Source: Heracleum sosnowskyi
Taxonomy: Eukaryota > Streptophyta > Magnoliopsida > Apiales > Apiaceae
Assembly (NCBI GenBank): GCA_030848705.1
Contig: JAUIZM010000018.1
Location: 2,852,001-2,916,000 of the forward strand
Direction of reading: 5' to 3'
Length of the DNA stretch: 64,000 nucleotides
A program made the position numbers and the translations under genes. The notes beneath the pieces are model-generated. The model had not been told where the DNA came from. It did no database searches and saw only the letters and a list, made by a program, of their open reading frames with translations. Of this stretch, positions 12,710-24,523 are shown piece after piece (position 1 is the stretch's first letter; every line of letters starts with the position of its first letter).

Positions 12710-14857
12710 ATGAAGAAAAGTGGAGAAGGAAAAAACTTTATAGGTTCCACAAAATCCTGTGTGCTAGCCCCTTTGAGTTTTATCGAAAAACCGAGTTCCC
12801 GTAAAATCGGGTCATATCGGGTCCGGTTCGGTTCAGAACGGACCGAAATCGAATCTCATCAAATTCTAGAAACTCATAGGGACATGATATGAAGAAAAGT
12901 GGAGAAGGAAAAACCTTTCTAGGTTCCACAAAATCCTGTGTACTAGCCCCTATGAGTTTTATCGAAAAACCGAGTTCCCGTAAAATCGGGTCATATCGGG
13001 TCCGGTTCGGTTCAGAACGGACCGAAATCGAATCTCATCAAATTCTAGAAACTCATAGGGACAAGATATGAAGAAAAGTGGAGAAGGAAAAAACTTTATA
13101 GGTTCCACAAAATCCTGTGTGCTAGCCCCTTTGAGTTTTATCAAAAAACCGAGTTCCCGTAAAATCGGGTCATATCGGGTCCGGTTCGGTTCAGAACGGA
13201 CCGAAATCGAATCTCATCAAATTCTAGAAACTCATAGGGACATGATATGAAGAAAAGTGGAGAACGAAAAACCTTTCTAGGTTCCACAAAATCCTGTGTA
13301 CTAGCCCCTATGAGTTTTATCGAAAAACCGAGTTCCCGTAAAATCGGGTCATATCGGGTCCGGTTCGATTCAGAATGGACCGAAATCGAATCTCATCAAA
13401 TTCTAGAAACTCATAGGGACAAGATATGAAGAAAAGTGGAGAAGGAAAAAACTTTATAGGTTCCACAAAATCCTGTGTGCTAGCCCCTTTGAGTTTTATC
13501 GAAAAACCGAGTTCCCGTAAAATCGGGTCATATCGGGTCCGGTTCGGTTCAGAACGGACCGAAATCGAATCTCATCAAATTCTAGAAACTCATAGGGACA
13601 TGATATGAAGAAAAGTGGAGAAGGAAAAAACTTTATAGGTTCCACAAAATCCTGTGTGCTAGCCCCTTTGAGTTTTATCGAAAAACCGAGTTCCCGTAAA
13701 ATCGGGTCATATCGGGTCCGGTTCGGTTCAGAACGGACCGAAATCGAATCTCATCAAATTCTAGAAACTCATAGGGACATGATATGAAGAAAAGTGGAGA
13801 AGGAAAAAACTTTATAGGTTCCACAAAATCCTGTGTGCTAGCCCCTTTGAGTTTTATCGAAAAACCGAGTTCCCGTAAAATCGGGTCATATCGGGTCCGG
13901 TTCGGTTCAGAACGGACCGAAATCGAATCTCATCAAATTCTAGAAACTCATAGGGACATGATATGAAGAAAAGTGGAGAAGGAAAAACCTTTCTAGGTTC
14001 CACAAAATCCTGTGTACTAGCCCCTATGAGTTTTATCGAAAAACCGAGTTCCCGTAAAATCGGGTCATATCGGGTCCGGTTCGGTTCAGAACGGACCGAA
14101 ATCGAATCTCATCAAATTCTAGAAACTCATAGGGACAAGATATGAAGAAAAGTGGAGAAGGAAAAAACTTTATAGGTTCCACAAAATCCTGTGTGCTAGC
14201 CCCTTTGAGTTTTATCAAAAAACCGAGTTCCCGTAAAATCGGGTCATATCGGGTCCGGTTCGGTTCAGAACGGACCGAAATCGAATCTCATCAAATTCTA
14301 GAAACTCATAGGGACATGATATGAAGAAAAGTGGAGAACGAAAAACCTTTCTAGGTTCCACAAAATCCTGTGTACTAGCCCCTATGAGTTTTATCGAAAA
14401 ACCGAGTTCCCGTAAAATCGGGTCATATCGGGTCCGGTTCGATTCAGAATGGACCGAAATCGAATCTCATCAAATTCTAGAAACTCATAGGGACAAGATA
14501 TGAAGAAAAGTGGAGAAGGAAAAAACTTTATAGGTTCCACAAAATCCTGTGTGCTAGCCCCTTTGAGTTTTATCGAAAAACCGAGTTCCCGTAAAATCGG
14601 GTCATATCGGGTCCGGTTCGGTTCAGAACGGACCGAAATCGAATCTCATCAAATTCTAGAAACTCATAGGGACATGATATGAAGAAAAGTGGAGAAGGAA
14701 AAAACTTTATAGGTTCCACAAAATCCTGTGTGCTAGCCCCTTTGAGTTTTATCGAAAAACCGAGTTCCCGTAAAATCGGGTCATATCGGGTCCGGTTCGG
14801 TTCAGAACGGACCGAAATCGAATCTCATCAAATTCTAGAAACTCATAGAGACATGAT
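12710..14857 (+). repeat. 6-monomer HOR (1074 bp), two tandem copies
   Basis: Copy 1 is 12710-13783 and copy 2 is 13784-14857. The diagnostic monomer is at 13247 and 14321, with GAGAACG together with GATTC at 121-125 and C130T. Flanking monomers (12531 versus 13605, and 13784 versus 14858) do not match, which limits the block to two copies. The only difference noticed is ATAGAGAC for ATAGGGAC at the end of the monomer at 14679. Confidence 0.85.
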
Positions 14858-15394
14858 ATGAAGAAAAGTGGAGAAGGAAAAACCTTTCTAGGTTCCACAA
14901 AATCCTGTGTACTAGCCCCTATGAGTTTTATCGAAAAACCGAGTTCCCGTAAAATCGGGTCATATCGGGTCCGGTTCGATTCAGAACGGACCGAAATCGA
15001 ATCTCATCAAATTCTAGAAACTCATAGGGACAAGATATGAAGAAAAGTGGAGAAGGAAAAAACTTTATAGGTTCCACAAAATCCTGTGTGCTAGCCCCTT
15101 TGAGTTTTATCAAAAAACCGAGTTCCCGTAAAATCGGGTCATATCGGGTCCGGTTCGGTTCAGAACGGACCGAAATCGAATCTCATCAAATTCTAGAAAC
15201 TCATAGGGACATGATATGAAGAAAAGTGGAGAAGAAAAAACCTTTCTAGGTTCCACAAAATCCTGTGTACTAGCCCCTATGAGTTTTATCGAAAAACCGA
15301 GTTCCCGTAAAATCGGGTCATATCGGGTCCGGTTCGATTCAGAACGGACCGAAATCGAATCTCATCAAATTCTAGAAACTCATAGGGACAAGAT
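14858..15394 (+). repeat. Three linker monomers between HOR domains
   Basis: Monomers at 14858, 15037 and 15216 belong to the two common classes: GATTC-bearing with G54A, and G76A-bearing. The one at 15216 has a private GAAGAAAA change near its start. They resemble monomers in both neighbouring domains and do not form a repeat block of their own. Confidence 0.75.
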
Positions 15395-18300
15395 ATGAAG
15401 AAAAGTGGAGAAGGAAAAAACTTTATAGGTTCCACAAAATCCTGTGTGCTAGCCCCTTTGAGTTTTATCAAAAAACCGAGTTCCCGTAAAATCGGGTCAT
15501 ATTGGGTCCGGTTCGGTTCAGAACGGACCGAAATCGAATCTCATCAAATTCTAGAAACTCATAGGGACATGATATGAAGAAAAGTGGAGAAGGAAAAACC
15601 TTTCTAGGTTCCACAAAATCCTGTGTACTAGCCCCTATGAGTTTTATCGAAAAACCAAGTTCCCGTAAAATCGGGTCATATCGGGTCCGGTTCGGTTCAG
15701 AACGGACCGAAATCGAATCTCATCAAATTCTAGAAACTCATAGGGACAAGATATGAAGAAAAGTGGAGAAGGAAAAAACTTTATAGGTTCCACAAAATCC
15801 TGTGTGCTAGCCCCTTTGAGTTTTATCAAAAAACCGAGTTCCCGTAAAATTGGGTCATATCGGGTCCGGTTCGGTTCAGAACGGACCGAAATCGAATCTC
15901 ATCAAATTCTAGAAACTCATAGGGACATGATATGAAGAAAATTGGAGAAGGAAAAAACTTTATAGGTTCCACAAAATCCTGTGTACTAGCCCCTATGAGT
16001 TTTATCGAAAAACCGAGTTCCCGTAAAATCGGGTTATATCGGGTCCGGTTCGGTTCAGAACGGACCGAAATCGAATCTCATCAAATTCTAGAAACTCATA
16101 GGGACATGATATGAAGAAAAGTGGAGAAGGAAAAAACTTTATAGGTTCCACAAAATCCTGTGTGCTAGCCCCTTTGAGTTTTATCAAAAAACCGAGTTCC
16201 CGTAAAATCGGGTCATATTGGGTCCGGTTCGGTTCAGAACGGACCGAAATCGAATCTCATCAAATTTTAGAAACTCATAGGGACATGATATGAAGAAAAG
16301 TGGAGAAGGAAAAACCTTTCTAGGTTCCACAAAATCCTGTGTACTAGCCCCTATGAGTTTTATCGAAAAACCGAGTTCCCGTAAAATCGGGTCATATCGG
16401 GTCCGGTTCGGTTCAGAACGGACCGAAATTGAATCTCATCAAATTCTAAAAACTCATAGGGACATGATATGAAGAAAAGTGGAGAAGGAAAAAACTTTAT
16501 AGGTTCCACAAAATCCTGTGTGCTAGCCCCTTTGAGTTTTATCGAAAAACCGAGTTCCCGTAAAATCGGGTCATATCGGGTCCGGTTCGGTTCAGAACGG
16601 ACCGAAATCGAATCTCATCAAATTCTAGAAACTCATAGGGACAATATATGAAGAAAATTGGAGAAGGAAAAAACTTTATAGGTTCCACAAAATCCTGTGT
16701 GCTAGCCCCTTTGAGTTTTATCGAAAAACCGAGTTCCCGTAAAATCGGGTTATATCGGGTCCGGTTCGGTTCAGAACGGACCGAAATCGAATCTCATCAA
16801 ATTCTAGAAACTCATAGGGACATGATATGAAGAAAAGTGGAGAAGGAAAAAACTTTATAGGTTCCAAAAAATCCTGTGTGCTAGCCCCTTTGAGTTTTAT
16901 CAAAAAACCGAGTTCCCGTAAAATCGGGTCATATCGGGTCCGGTTCGGTTCAGAACGGACCGAAATCGAATCTCATCAAATTCTAGAAACTCATAGGGAC
17001 ATGATATGAAGAAAAGTGGAGAAGGAAAAAACTTTATAGGTTCCACAAAATCCTGTGTGCTAGCCCCTTTGAGTTTTATCGAAAAACCGAGTTCCCGTAA
17101 AATCGGGTCATATCGGGTCCGGTTCGGTTCAGAACGGACCGAAATCGAATCTCATCAAATTCTAGAAACTCATAGTGACATGATATGAAGAAAAGTGGAG
17201 AAGGAAAAACCTTCCTAGGTTCCACAAAATCCTGTGTACTAGCCCCTATGAGTTTTATCGAAAAACCGAGTTCCCGTAAAATCGGGTCATATCGTGTCCG
17301 GTTCAATTCAGAACGGACCGAAATCGAATCTCATCAAATTCTAGAAACTCATAGGGACAAGATATGAAGAAAAGTGGAGAAGGAAAAAACTTTATAGGTT
17401 CCACAAAATCCTGTGTGCTAGCCCCTTTGAGTTTTATCAAAAAACCGAGTTCCCGTAAAATCGGGTCATATCGGGTCCGGTTCGGTTCAGAACGGACCGA
17501 AATCGAATCTCATCAAATTTTAGAAACTCATAGGGACATGATATGAAGAAAAGTGGAGAAGGAAAAACCTTTCTAGGTTCCACAAAATCCTGTGTACTAG
17601 CCCCTATGAGTTTTATCGAAAAACCGAGTTCCCGTAAAATCGGGTCATATCGGGTCCGGTTCGATTCAGAACGGACCGAAATCGAATCTCATCAAATTCT
17701 AGAAACTCATAGGGACAAGATATGAAGAAAAGTGGAGAAGGAAAAAACTTTATAGGTTCCACAAAATCCTGTGTGCTAGCCCCTTTGAGTTTTATCAAAA
17801 AACCGAGTTCCCGTAAAATCGGGTCATATCGGGTCCGGTTTGGTTCAGAACGGACCGAAATCGAATCTCATCAAATTCTAGAAACTCATAGGGACATGAT
17901 ATGAAGAAAAGTGGAGAAGGAAAAACCTTTCTAGGTTCCACAAAATCCTGTGTACTAGCCCCTATGAGTTTTATCGAAAAACCAAGTTCCCGTAAAATCG
18001 GGTCATATCGGGTCCGGTTCGGTTCAGAACGGACCGAAATCGAATCTCATCAAATTCTAGAAACTCATAGGGACAAGATATGAAGAAAAGTGGAGAAGGA
18101 AAAAACTTTATAGGTTCCACAAAATCCTGTGTGCTAGCCCCTTTGAGTTTTATCGAAAAACCGAGTTCCCGTAAAATCGGGTCATATCGGGTCCGGTTCG
18201 GTTCAGAACGGACCGAAATCGAATCTCATCAAATTCTAGAAACTCATAGGGACATGATATGAAGAAAAGTGGAGAAGGAAAAACCTTTCTAGGTTCCACA

Positions 18301-20943
18301 AAATCCTGTGTACTAGCCCCTATGAGTTTTATCGAAAAACCGAGTTCCCGTAAAATCGGGTCATATCGGGTCCGGTTCGATTCAGAACGGACCGAAATCG
18401 AATCTCATCAAATTCTAGAAACTCATAGGGACAAGATATGAAGAAAAGTGGAGAAGGAAAAAACTTTATAGGTTCCACAAAATCCTGTGTGCTAGCCCCT
18501 TTGAGTTTTATCAAAAAACCGAGTTCCCGTAAAATCGGGTCATATTGGGTCCGGTTCGGTTCAGAACGGACCGAAATCGAATCTCATCAAATTCTAGAAA
18601 CTCATAGGGACATGATATGAAGAAAAGTGGAGAAGGAAAAACCTTTCTAGGTTCCACAAAATCCTGTGTACTAGCCCCTATGAGTTTTATCGAAAAACCA
18701 AGTTCCCGTAAAATCGGGTCATATCGGGTCCGGTTCGGTTCAGAACGGACCGAAATCGAATCTCATCAAATTCTAGAAACTCATAGGGACAAGATATGAA
18801 GAAAAGTGGAGAAGGAAAAAACTTTATAGGTTCCACAAAATCCTGTGTGCTAGCCCCTTTGAGTTTTATCAAAAAACCGAGTTCCCGTAAAATTGGGTCA
18901 TATCGGGTCCGGTTCGGTTCAGAACGGACCGAAATCGAATCTCATCAAATTCTAGAAACTCATAGGGACATGATATGAAGAAAATTGGAGAAGGAAAAAA
19001 CTTTATAGGTTCCACAAAATCCTGTGTACTAGCCCCTATGAGTTTTATCGAAAAACCGAGTTCCCGTAAAATCGGGTTATATCGGGTCCGGTTCGGTTCA
19101 GAACGGACCGAAATCGAATCTCATCAAATTCTAGAAACTCATAGGGACATGATATGAAGAAAAGTGGAGAAGGAAAAAACTTTATAGGTTCCACAAAATC
19201 CTGTGTGCTAGCCCCTTTGAGTTTTATCAAAAAACCGAGTTCCCGTAAAATCGGGTCATATTGGGTCCGGTTCGGTTCAGAACGGACCGAAATCGAATCT
19301 CATCAAATTTTAGAAACTCATAGGGACATGATATGAAGAAAAGTGGAGAAGGAAAAACCTTTCTAGGTTCCACAAAATCCTGTGTACTAGCCCCTATGAG
19401 TTTTATCGAAAAACCGAGTTCCCGTAAAATCGGGTCATATCGGGTCCGGTTCGGTTCAGAACGGACCGAAATTGAATCTCATCAAATTCTAAAAACTCAT
19501 AGGGACATGATATGAAGAAAAGTGGAGAAGGAAAAAACTTTATAGGTTCCACAAAATCCTGTGTGCTAGCCCCTTTGAGTTTTATCGAAAAACCGAGTTC
19601 CCGTAAAATCGGGTCATATCGGGTCCGGTTCGGTTCAGAACGGACCGAAATCGAATCTCATCAAATTCTAGAAACTCATAGGGACAATATATGAAGAAAA
19701 TTGGAGAAGGAAAAAACTTTATAGGTTCCACAAAATCCTGTGTGCTAGCCCCTTTGAGTTTTATCGAAAAACCGAGTTCCCGTAAAATCGGGTTATATCG
19801 GGTCCGGTTCGGTTCAGAACGGACCGAAATCGAATCTCATCAAATTCTAGAAACTCATAGGGACATGATATGAAGAAAAGTGGAGAAGGAAAAAACTTTA
19901 TAGGTTCCAAAAAATCCTGTGTGCTAGCCCCTTTGAGTTTTATCAAAAAACCGAGTTCCCGTAAAATCGGGTCATATCGGGTCCGGTTCGGTTCAGAACG
20001 GACCGAAATCGAATCTCATCAAATTCTAGAAACTCATAGGGACATGATATGAAGAAAAGTGGAGAAGGAAAAAACTTTATAGGTTCCACAAAATCCTGTG
20101 TGCTAGCCCCTTTGAGTTTTATCGAAAAACCGAGTTCCCGTAAAATCGGGTCATATCGGGTCCGGTTCGGTTCAGAACGGACCGAAATCGAATCTCATCA
20201 AATTCTAGAAACTCATAGTGACATGATATGAAGAAAAGTGGAGAAGGAAAAACCTTCCTAGGTTCCACAAAATCCTGTGTACTAGCCCCTATGAGTTTTA
20301 TCGAAAAACCGAGTTCCCGTAAAATCGGGTCATATCGTGTCCGGTTCAATTCAGAACGGACCGAAATCGAATCTCATCAAATTCTAGAAACTCATAGGGA
20401 CAAGATATGAAGAAAAGTGGAGAAGGAAAAAACTTTATAGGTTCCACAAAATCCTGTGTGCTAGCCCCTTTGAGTTTTATCAAAAAACCGAGTTCCCGTA
20501 AAATCGGGTCATATCGGGTCCGGTTCGGTTCAGAACGGACCGAAATCGAATCTCATCAAATTTTAGAAACTCATAGGGACATGATATGAAGAAAAGTGGA
20601 GAAGGAAAAACCTTTCTAGGTTCCACAAAATCCTGTGTACTAGCCCCTATGAGTTTTATCGAAAAACCGAGTTCCCGTAAAATCGGGTCATATCGGGTCC
20701 GGTTCGATTCAGAACGGACCGAAATCGAATCTCATCAAATTCTAGAAACTCATAGGGACAAGATATGAAGAAAAGTGGAGAAGGAAAAAACTTTATAGGT
20801 TCCACAAAATCCTGTGTGCTAGCCCCTTTGAGTTTTATCAAAAAACCGAGTTCCCGTAAAATCGGGTCATATCGGGTCCGGTTTGGTTCAGAACGGACCG
20901 AAATCGAATCTCATCAAATTCTAGAAACTCATAGGGACATGAT
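15395..20943 (+). repeat. 17-monomer HOR (3043 bp): full copy plus a 14-monomer copy
   Basis: Copy 1 is 15395-18437 and copy 2 begins at 18438. Ordered markers of the unit: C109T (15395/18438), G84A (15574/18617), C99T (15753/18796), AAAATTGG plus C104T (15932/18975), C109T plus C157T (16111/19154), C141T plus TCTAAAAAC (16290/19333), TTCCAAAA (16827/19870), CATAGTGAC (17006/20049), CGTGTCC plus CAATTC (17185/20228) and C120T (17722/20765). Copy 2 holds only unit positions 1-15 at most and then joins the next copy out of order at 20944. The unit reads as identical between copies at every diagnostic site checked. Confidence 0.88.
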
Positions 20944-23900
20944 ATGAAGAAAAGTGGAGAAGGAAAAACCTTTCTAGGTTCCACAAAATCCTGTGTACTA
21001 GCCCCTATGAGTTTTATCGAAAAACCAAGTTCCCGTAAAATCGGGTCATATCGGGTCCGGTTCGGTTCAGAACGGACCGAAATCGAATCTCATCAAATTC
21101 TAGAAACTCATAGGGACAAGATATGAAGAAAAGTGGAGAAGGAAAAAACTTTATAGGTTCCACAAAATCCTGTGTGCTAGCCCCTTTGAGTTTTATCAAA
21201 AAACCGAGTTCCCGTAAAATTGGGTCATATCGGGTCCGGTTCGGTTCAGAACGGACCGAAATCGAATCTCATCAAATTCTAGAAACTCATAGGGACATGA
21301 TATGAAGAAAATTGGAGAAGGAAAAAACTTTATAGGTTCCACAAAATCCTGTGTACTAGCCCCTATGAGTTTTATCGAAAAACCGAGTTCCCGTAAAATC
21401 GGGTTATATCGGGTCCGGTTCGGTTCAGAACGGACCGAAATCGAATCTCATCAAATTCTAGAAACTCATAGGGACATGATATGAAGAAAAGTGGAGAAGG
21501 AAAAAACTTTATAGGTTCCACAAAATCCTGTGTGCTAGCCCCTTTGAGTTTTATCAAAAAACCGAGTTCCCGTAAAATCGGGTCATATTGGGTCCGGTTC
21601 GGTTCAGAACGGACCGAAATCGAATCTCATCAAATTTTAGAAACTCATAGGGACATGATATGAAGAAAAGTGGAGAAGGAAAAACCTTTCTAGGTTCCAC
21701 AAAATCCTGTGTACTAGCCCCTATGAGTTTTATCGAAAAACCGAGTTCCCGTAAAATCGGGTCATATCGGGTCCGGTTCGGTTCAGAACGGACCGAAATT
21801 GAATCTCATCAAATTCTAAAAACTCATAGGGACATGATATGAAGAAAAGTGGAGAAGGAAAAAACTTTATAGGTTCCACAAAATCCTGTGTGCTAGCCCC
21901 TTTGAGTTTTATCGAAAAACCGAGTTCCCGTAAAATCGGGTCATATCGGGTCCGGTTCGGTTCAGAACGGACCGAAATCGAATCTCATCAAATTCTAGAA
22001 ACTCATAGGGACAATATATGAAGAAAATTGGAGAAGGAAAAAACTTTATAGGTTCCACAAAATCCTGTGTGCTAGCCCCTTTGAGTTTTATCGAAAAACC
22101 GAGTTCCCGTAAAATCGGGTTATATCGGGTCCGGTTCGGTTCAGAACGGACCGAAATCGAATCTCATCAAATTCTAGAAACTCATAGGGACATGATATGA
22201 AGAAAAGTGGAGAAGGAAAAAACTTTATAGGTTCCAAAAAATCCTGTGTGCTAGCCCCTTTGAGTTTTATCAAAAAACCGAGTTCCCGTAAAATCGGGTC
22301 ATATCGGGTCCGGTTCGGTTCAGAACGGACCGAAATCGAATCTCATCAAATTCTAGAAACTCATAGGGACATGATATGAAGAAAAGTGGAGAAGGAAAAA
22401 ACTTTATAGGTTCCACAAAATCCTGTGTGCTAGCCCCTTTGAGTTTTATCGAAAAACCGAGTTCCCGTAAAATCGGGTCATATCGGGTCCGGTTCGGTTC
22501 AGAACGGACCGAAATCGAATCTCATCAAATTCTAGAAACTCATAGTGACATGATATGAAGAAAAGTGGAGAAGGAAAAACCTTCCTAGGTTCCACAAAAT
22601 CCTGTGTACTAGCCCCTATGAGTTTTATCGAAAAACCGAGTTCCCGTAAAATCGGGTCATATCGTGTCCGGTTCAATTCAGAACGGACCGAAATCGAATC
22701 TCATCAAATTCTAGAAACTCATAGGGACAAGATATGAAGAAAAGTGGAGAAGGAAAAAACTTTATAGGTTCCACAAAATCCTGTGTGCTAGCCCCTTTGA
22801 GTTTTATCAAAAAACCGAGTTCCCGTAAAATCGGGTCATATCGGGTCCGGTTCGGTTCAGAACGGACCGAAATCGAATCTCATCAAATTTTAGAAACTCA
22901 TAGGGACATGATATGAAGAAAAGTGGAGAAGGAAAAACCTTTCTAGGTTCCACAAAATCCTGTGTACTAGCCCCTATGAGTTTTATCGAAAAACCGAGTT
23001 CCCGTAAAATCGGGTCATATCGGGTCCGGTTCGATTCAGAACGGACCGAAATCGAATCTCATCAAATTCTAGAAACTCATAGGGACAAGATATGAAGAAA
23101 AGTGGAGAAGGAAAAAACTTTATAGGTTCCACAAAATCCTGTGTGCTAGCCCCTTTGAGTTTTATCAAAAAACCGAGTTCCCGTAAAATCGGGTCATATC
23201 GGGTCCGGTTTGGTTCAGAACGGACCGAAATCGAATCTCATCAAATTCTAGAAACTCATAGGGACATGATATGAAGAAAAGTGGAGAAGGAAAAACCTTT
23301 CTAGGTTCCACAAAATCCTGTGTACTAGCCCCTATGAGTTTTATCGAAAAACCAAGTTCCCGTAAAATCGGGTCATATCGGGTCCGGTTCGGTTCAGAAC
23401 GGACCGAAATCGAATCTCATCAAATTCTAGAAACTCATAGGGACAAGATATGAAGAAAAGTGGAGAAGGAAAAAACTTTATAGGTTCCACAAAATCCTGT
23501 GTGCTAGCCCCTTTGAGTTTTATCGAAAAACCGAGTTCCCGTAAAATCGGGTCATATCGGGTCCGGTTCGGTTCAGAACGGACCGAAATCGAATCTCATC
23601 AAATTCTAGAAACTCATAGGGACAATATATGAAGAAAATTGGAGAAGGAAAAAACTTTATAGGTTCCACAAAATCCTGTGTGCTAGCCCCTTTGAGTTTT
23701 ATCGAAAAACCGAGTTCCCGTAAAATCGGGTTATATCGGGTCCGGTTCGGTTCAGAACGGACCGAAATCGAATCTCATCAAATTCTAGAAACTCATAGGG
23801 ACATGATATGAAGAAAAGTGGAGAAGGAAAAAACTTTATAGGTTCCACAAAATCCTGTGTGCTAGCCCCTTTGAGTTTTATCAAAAAACCGAGTTCCCGT

Positions 23901-24523
23901 AAAATCGGGTCATATCGGGTTCGGTTCGGTTCAGAACGGACCGAAATCGAATCTCATCAAATTTTAGAAACTCATAGGGACATGATATGAAGAAAAGTGG
24001 AGAAGGAAAAACCTTTCTAGGTTCCACAAAATCCTGTGTACTAGCCCCTATGAGTTTTATCGAAAAACCGAGTTCCCGTAAAATCGGGTCATATCGGGTC
24101 CGGTTCGATTCAGAACGGACCGAAATCGAATCTCATCAAATTCTAGAAACTCATAGGGACAAGATATGAAGAAAAGTGGAGAAGGAAAAAACTTTATAGG
24201 TTCCACAAAATCCTGTGTGCTAGCCCCTTTGAGTTTTATCGAAAAACCGAGTTCCCGTAAAATCGGGTTATATCGGGTCCGGTTCGGTTCAGAACGGACC
24301 GAAATCGAATCTCATCAAATTCTAGAAACTCATAGGGACATGATATGAAGAAAAGTGGAGAACGAAAAACCTTTCTAGGTTCCACAAAATCCTGTGTACT
24401 AGCCCCTATGAGTTTTATCGAAAAACCGAGTTCCCGTAAAATCGGGTTATATCGGGTCCGGTTCGGTTCAGAACGGACCGAAATCGAATCTCATCAAATT
24501 CTAGAAACTCATAGGGACATGAT
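20944..24523 (+). repeat. 17-mer HOR copy with a fused start and an altered tail
   Basis: The monomer at 20944 serves both as unit position 15 of the preceding copy and as position 2 of this one. Positions 3-15 follow in order (21123 to 23271), with the CAATTC marker at 22555. The expected positions 16, 17 and 1 are replaced by monomers resembling positions 7 and 8 (23450, 23629), then a G76A monomer with C114T and C157T (23808), a GATTC monomer (23987), a C104T monomer (24166) and a probable chimera (24345). This altered tail is itself copied in the next block. Confidence 0.8.
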
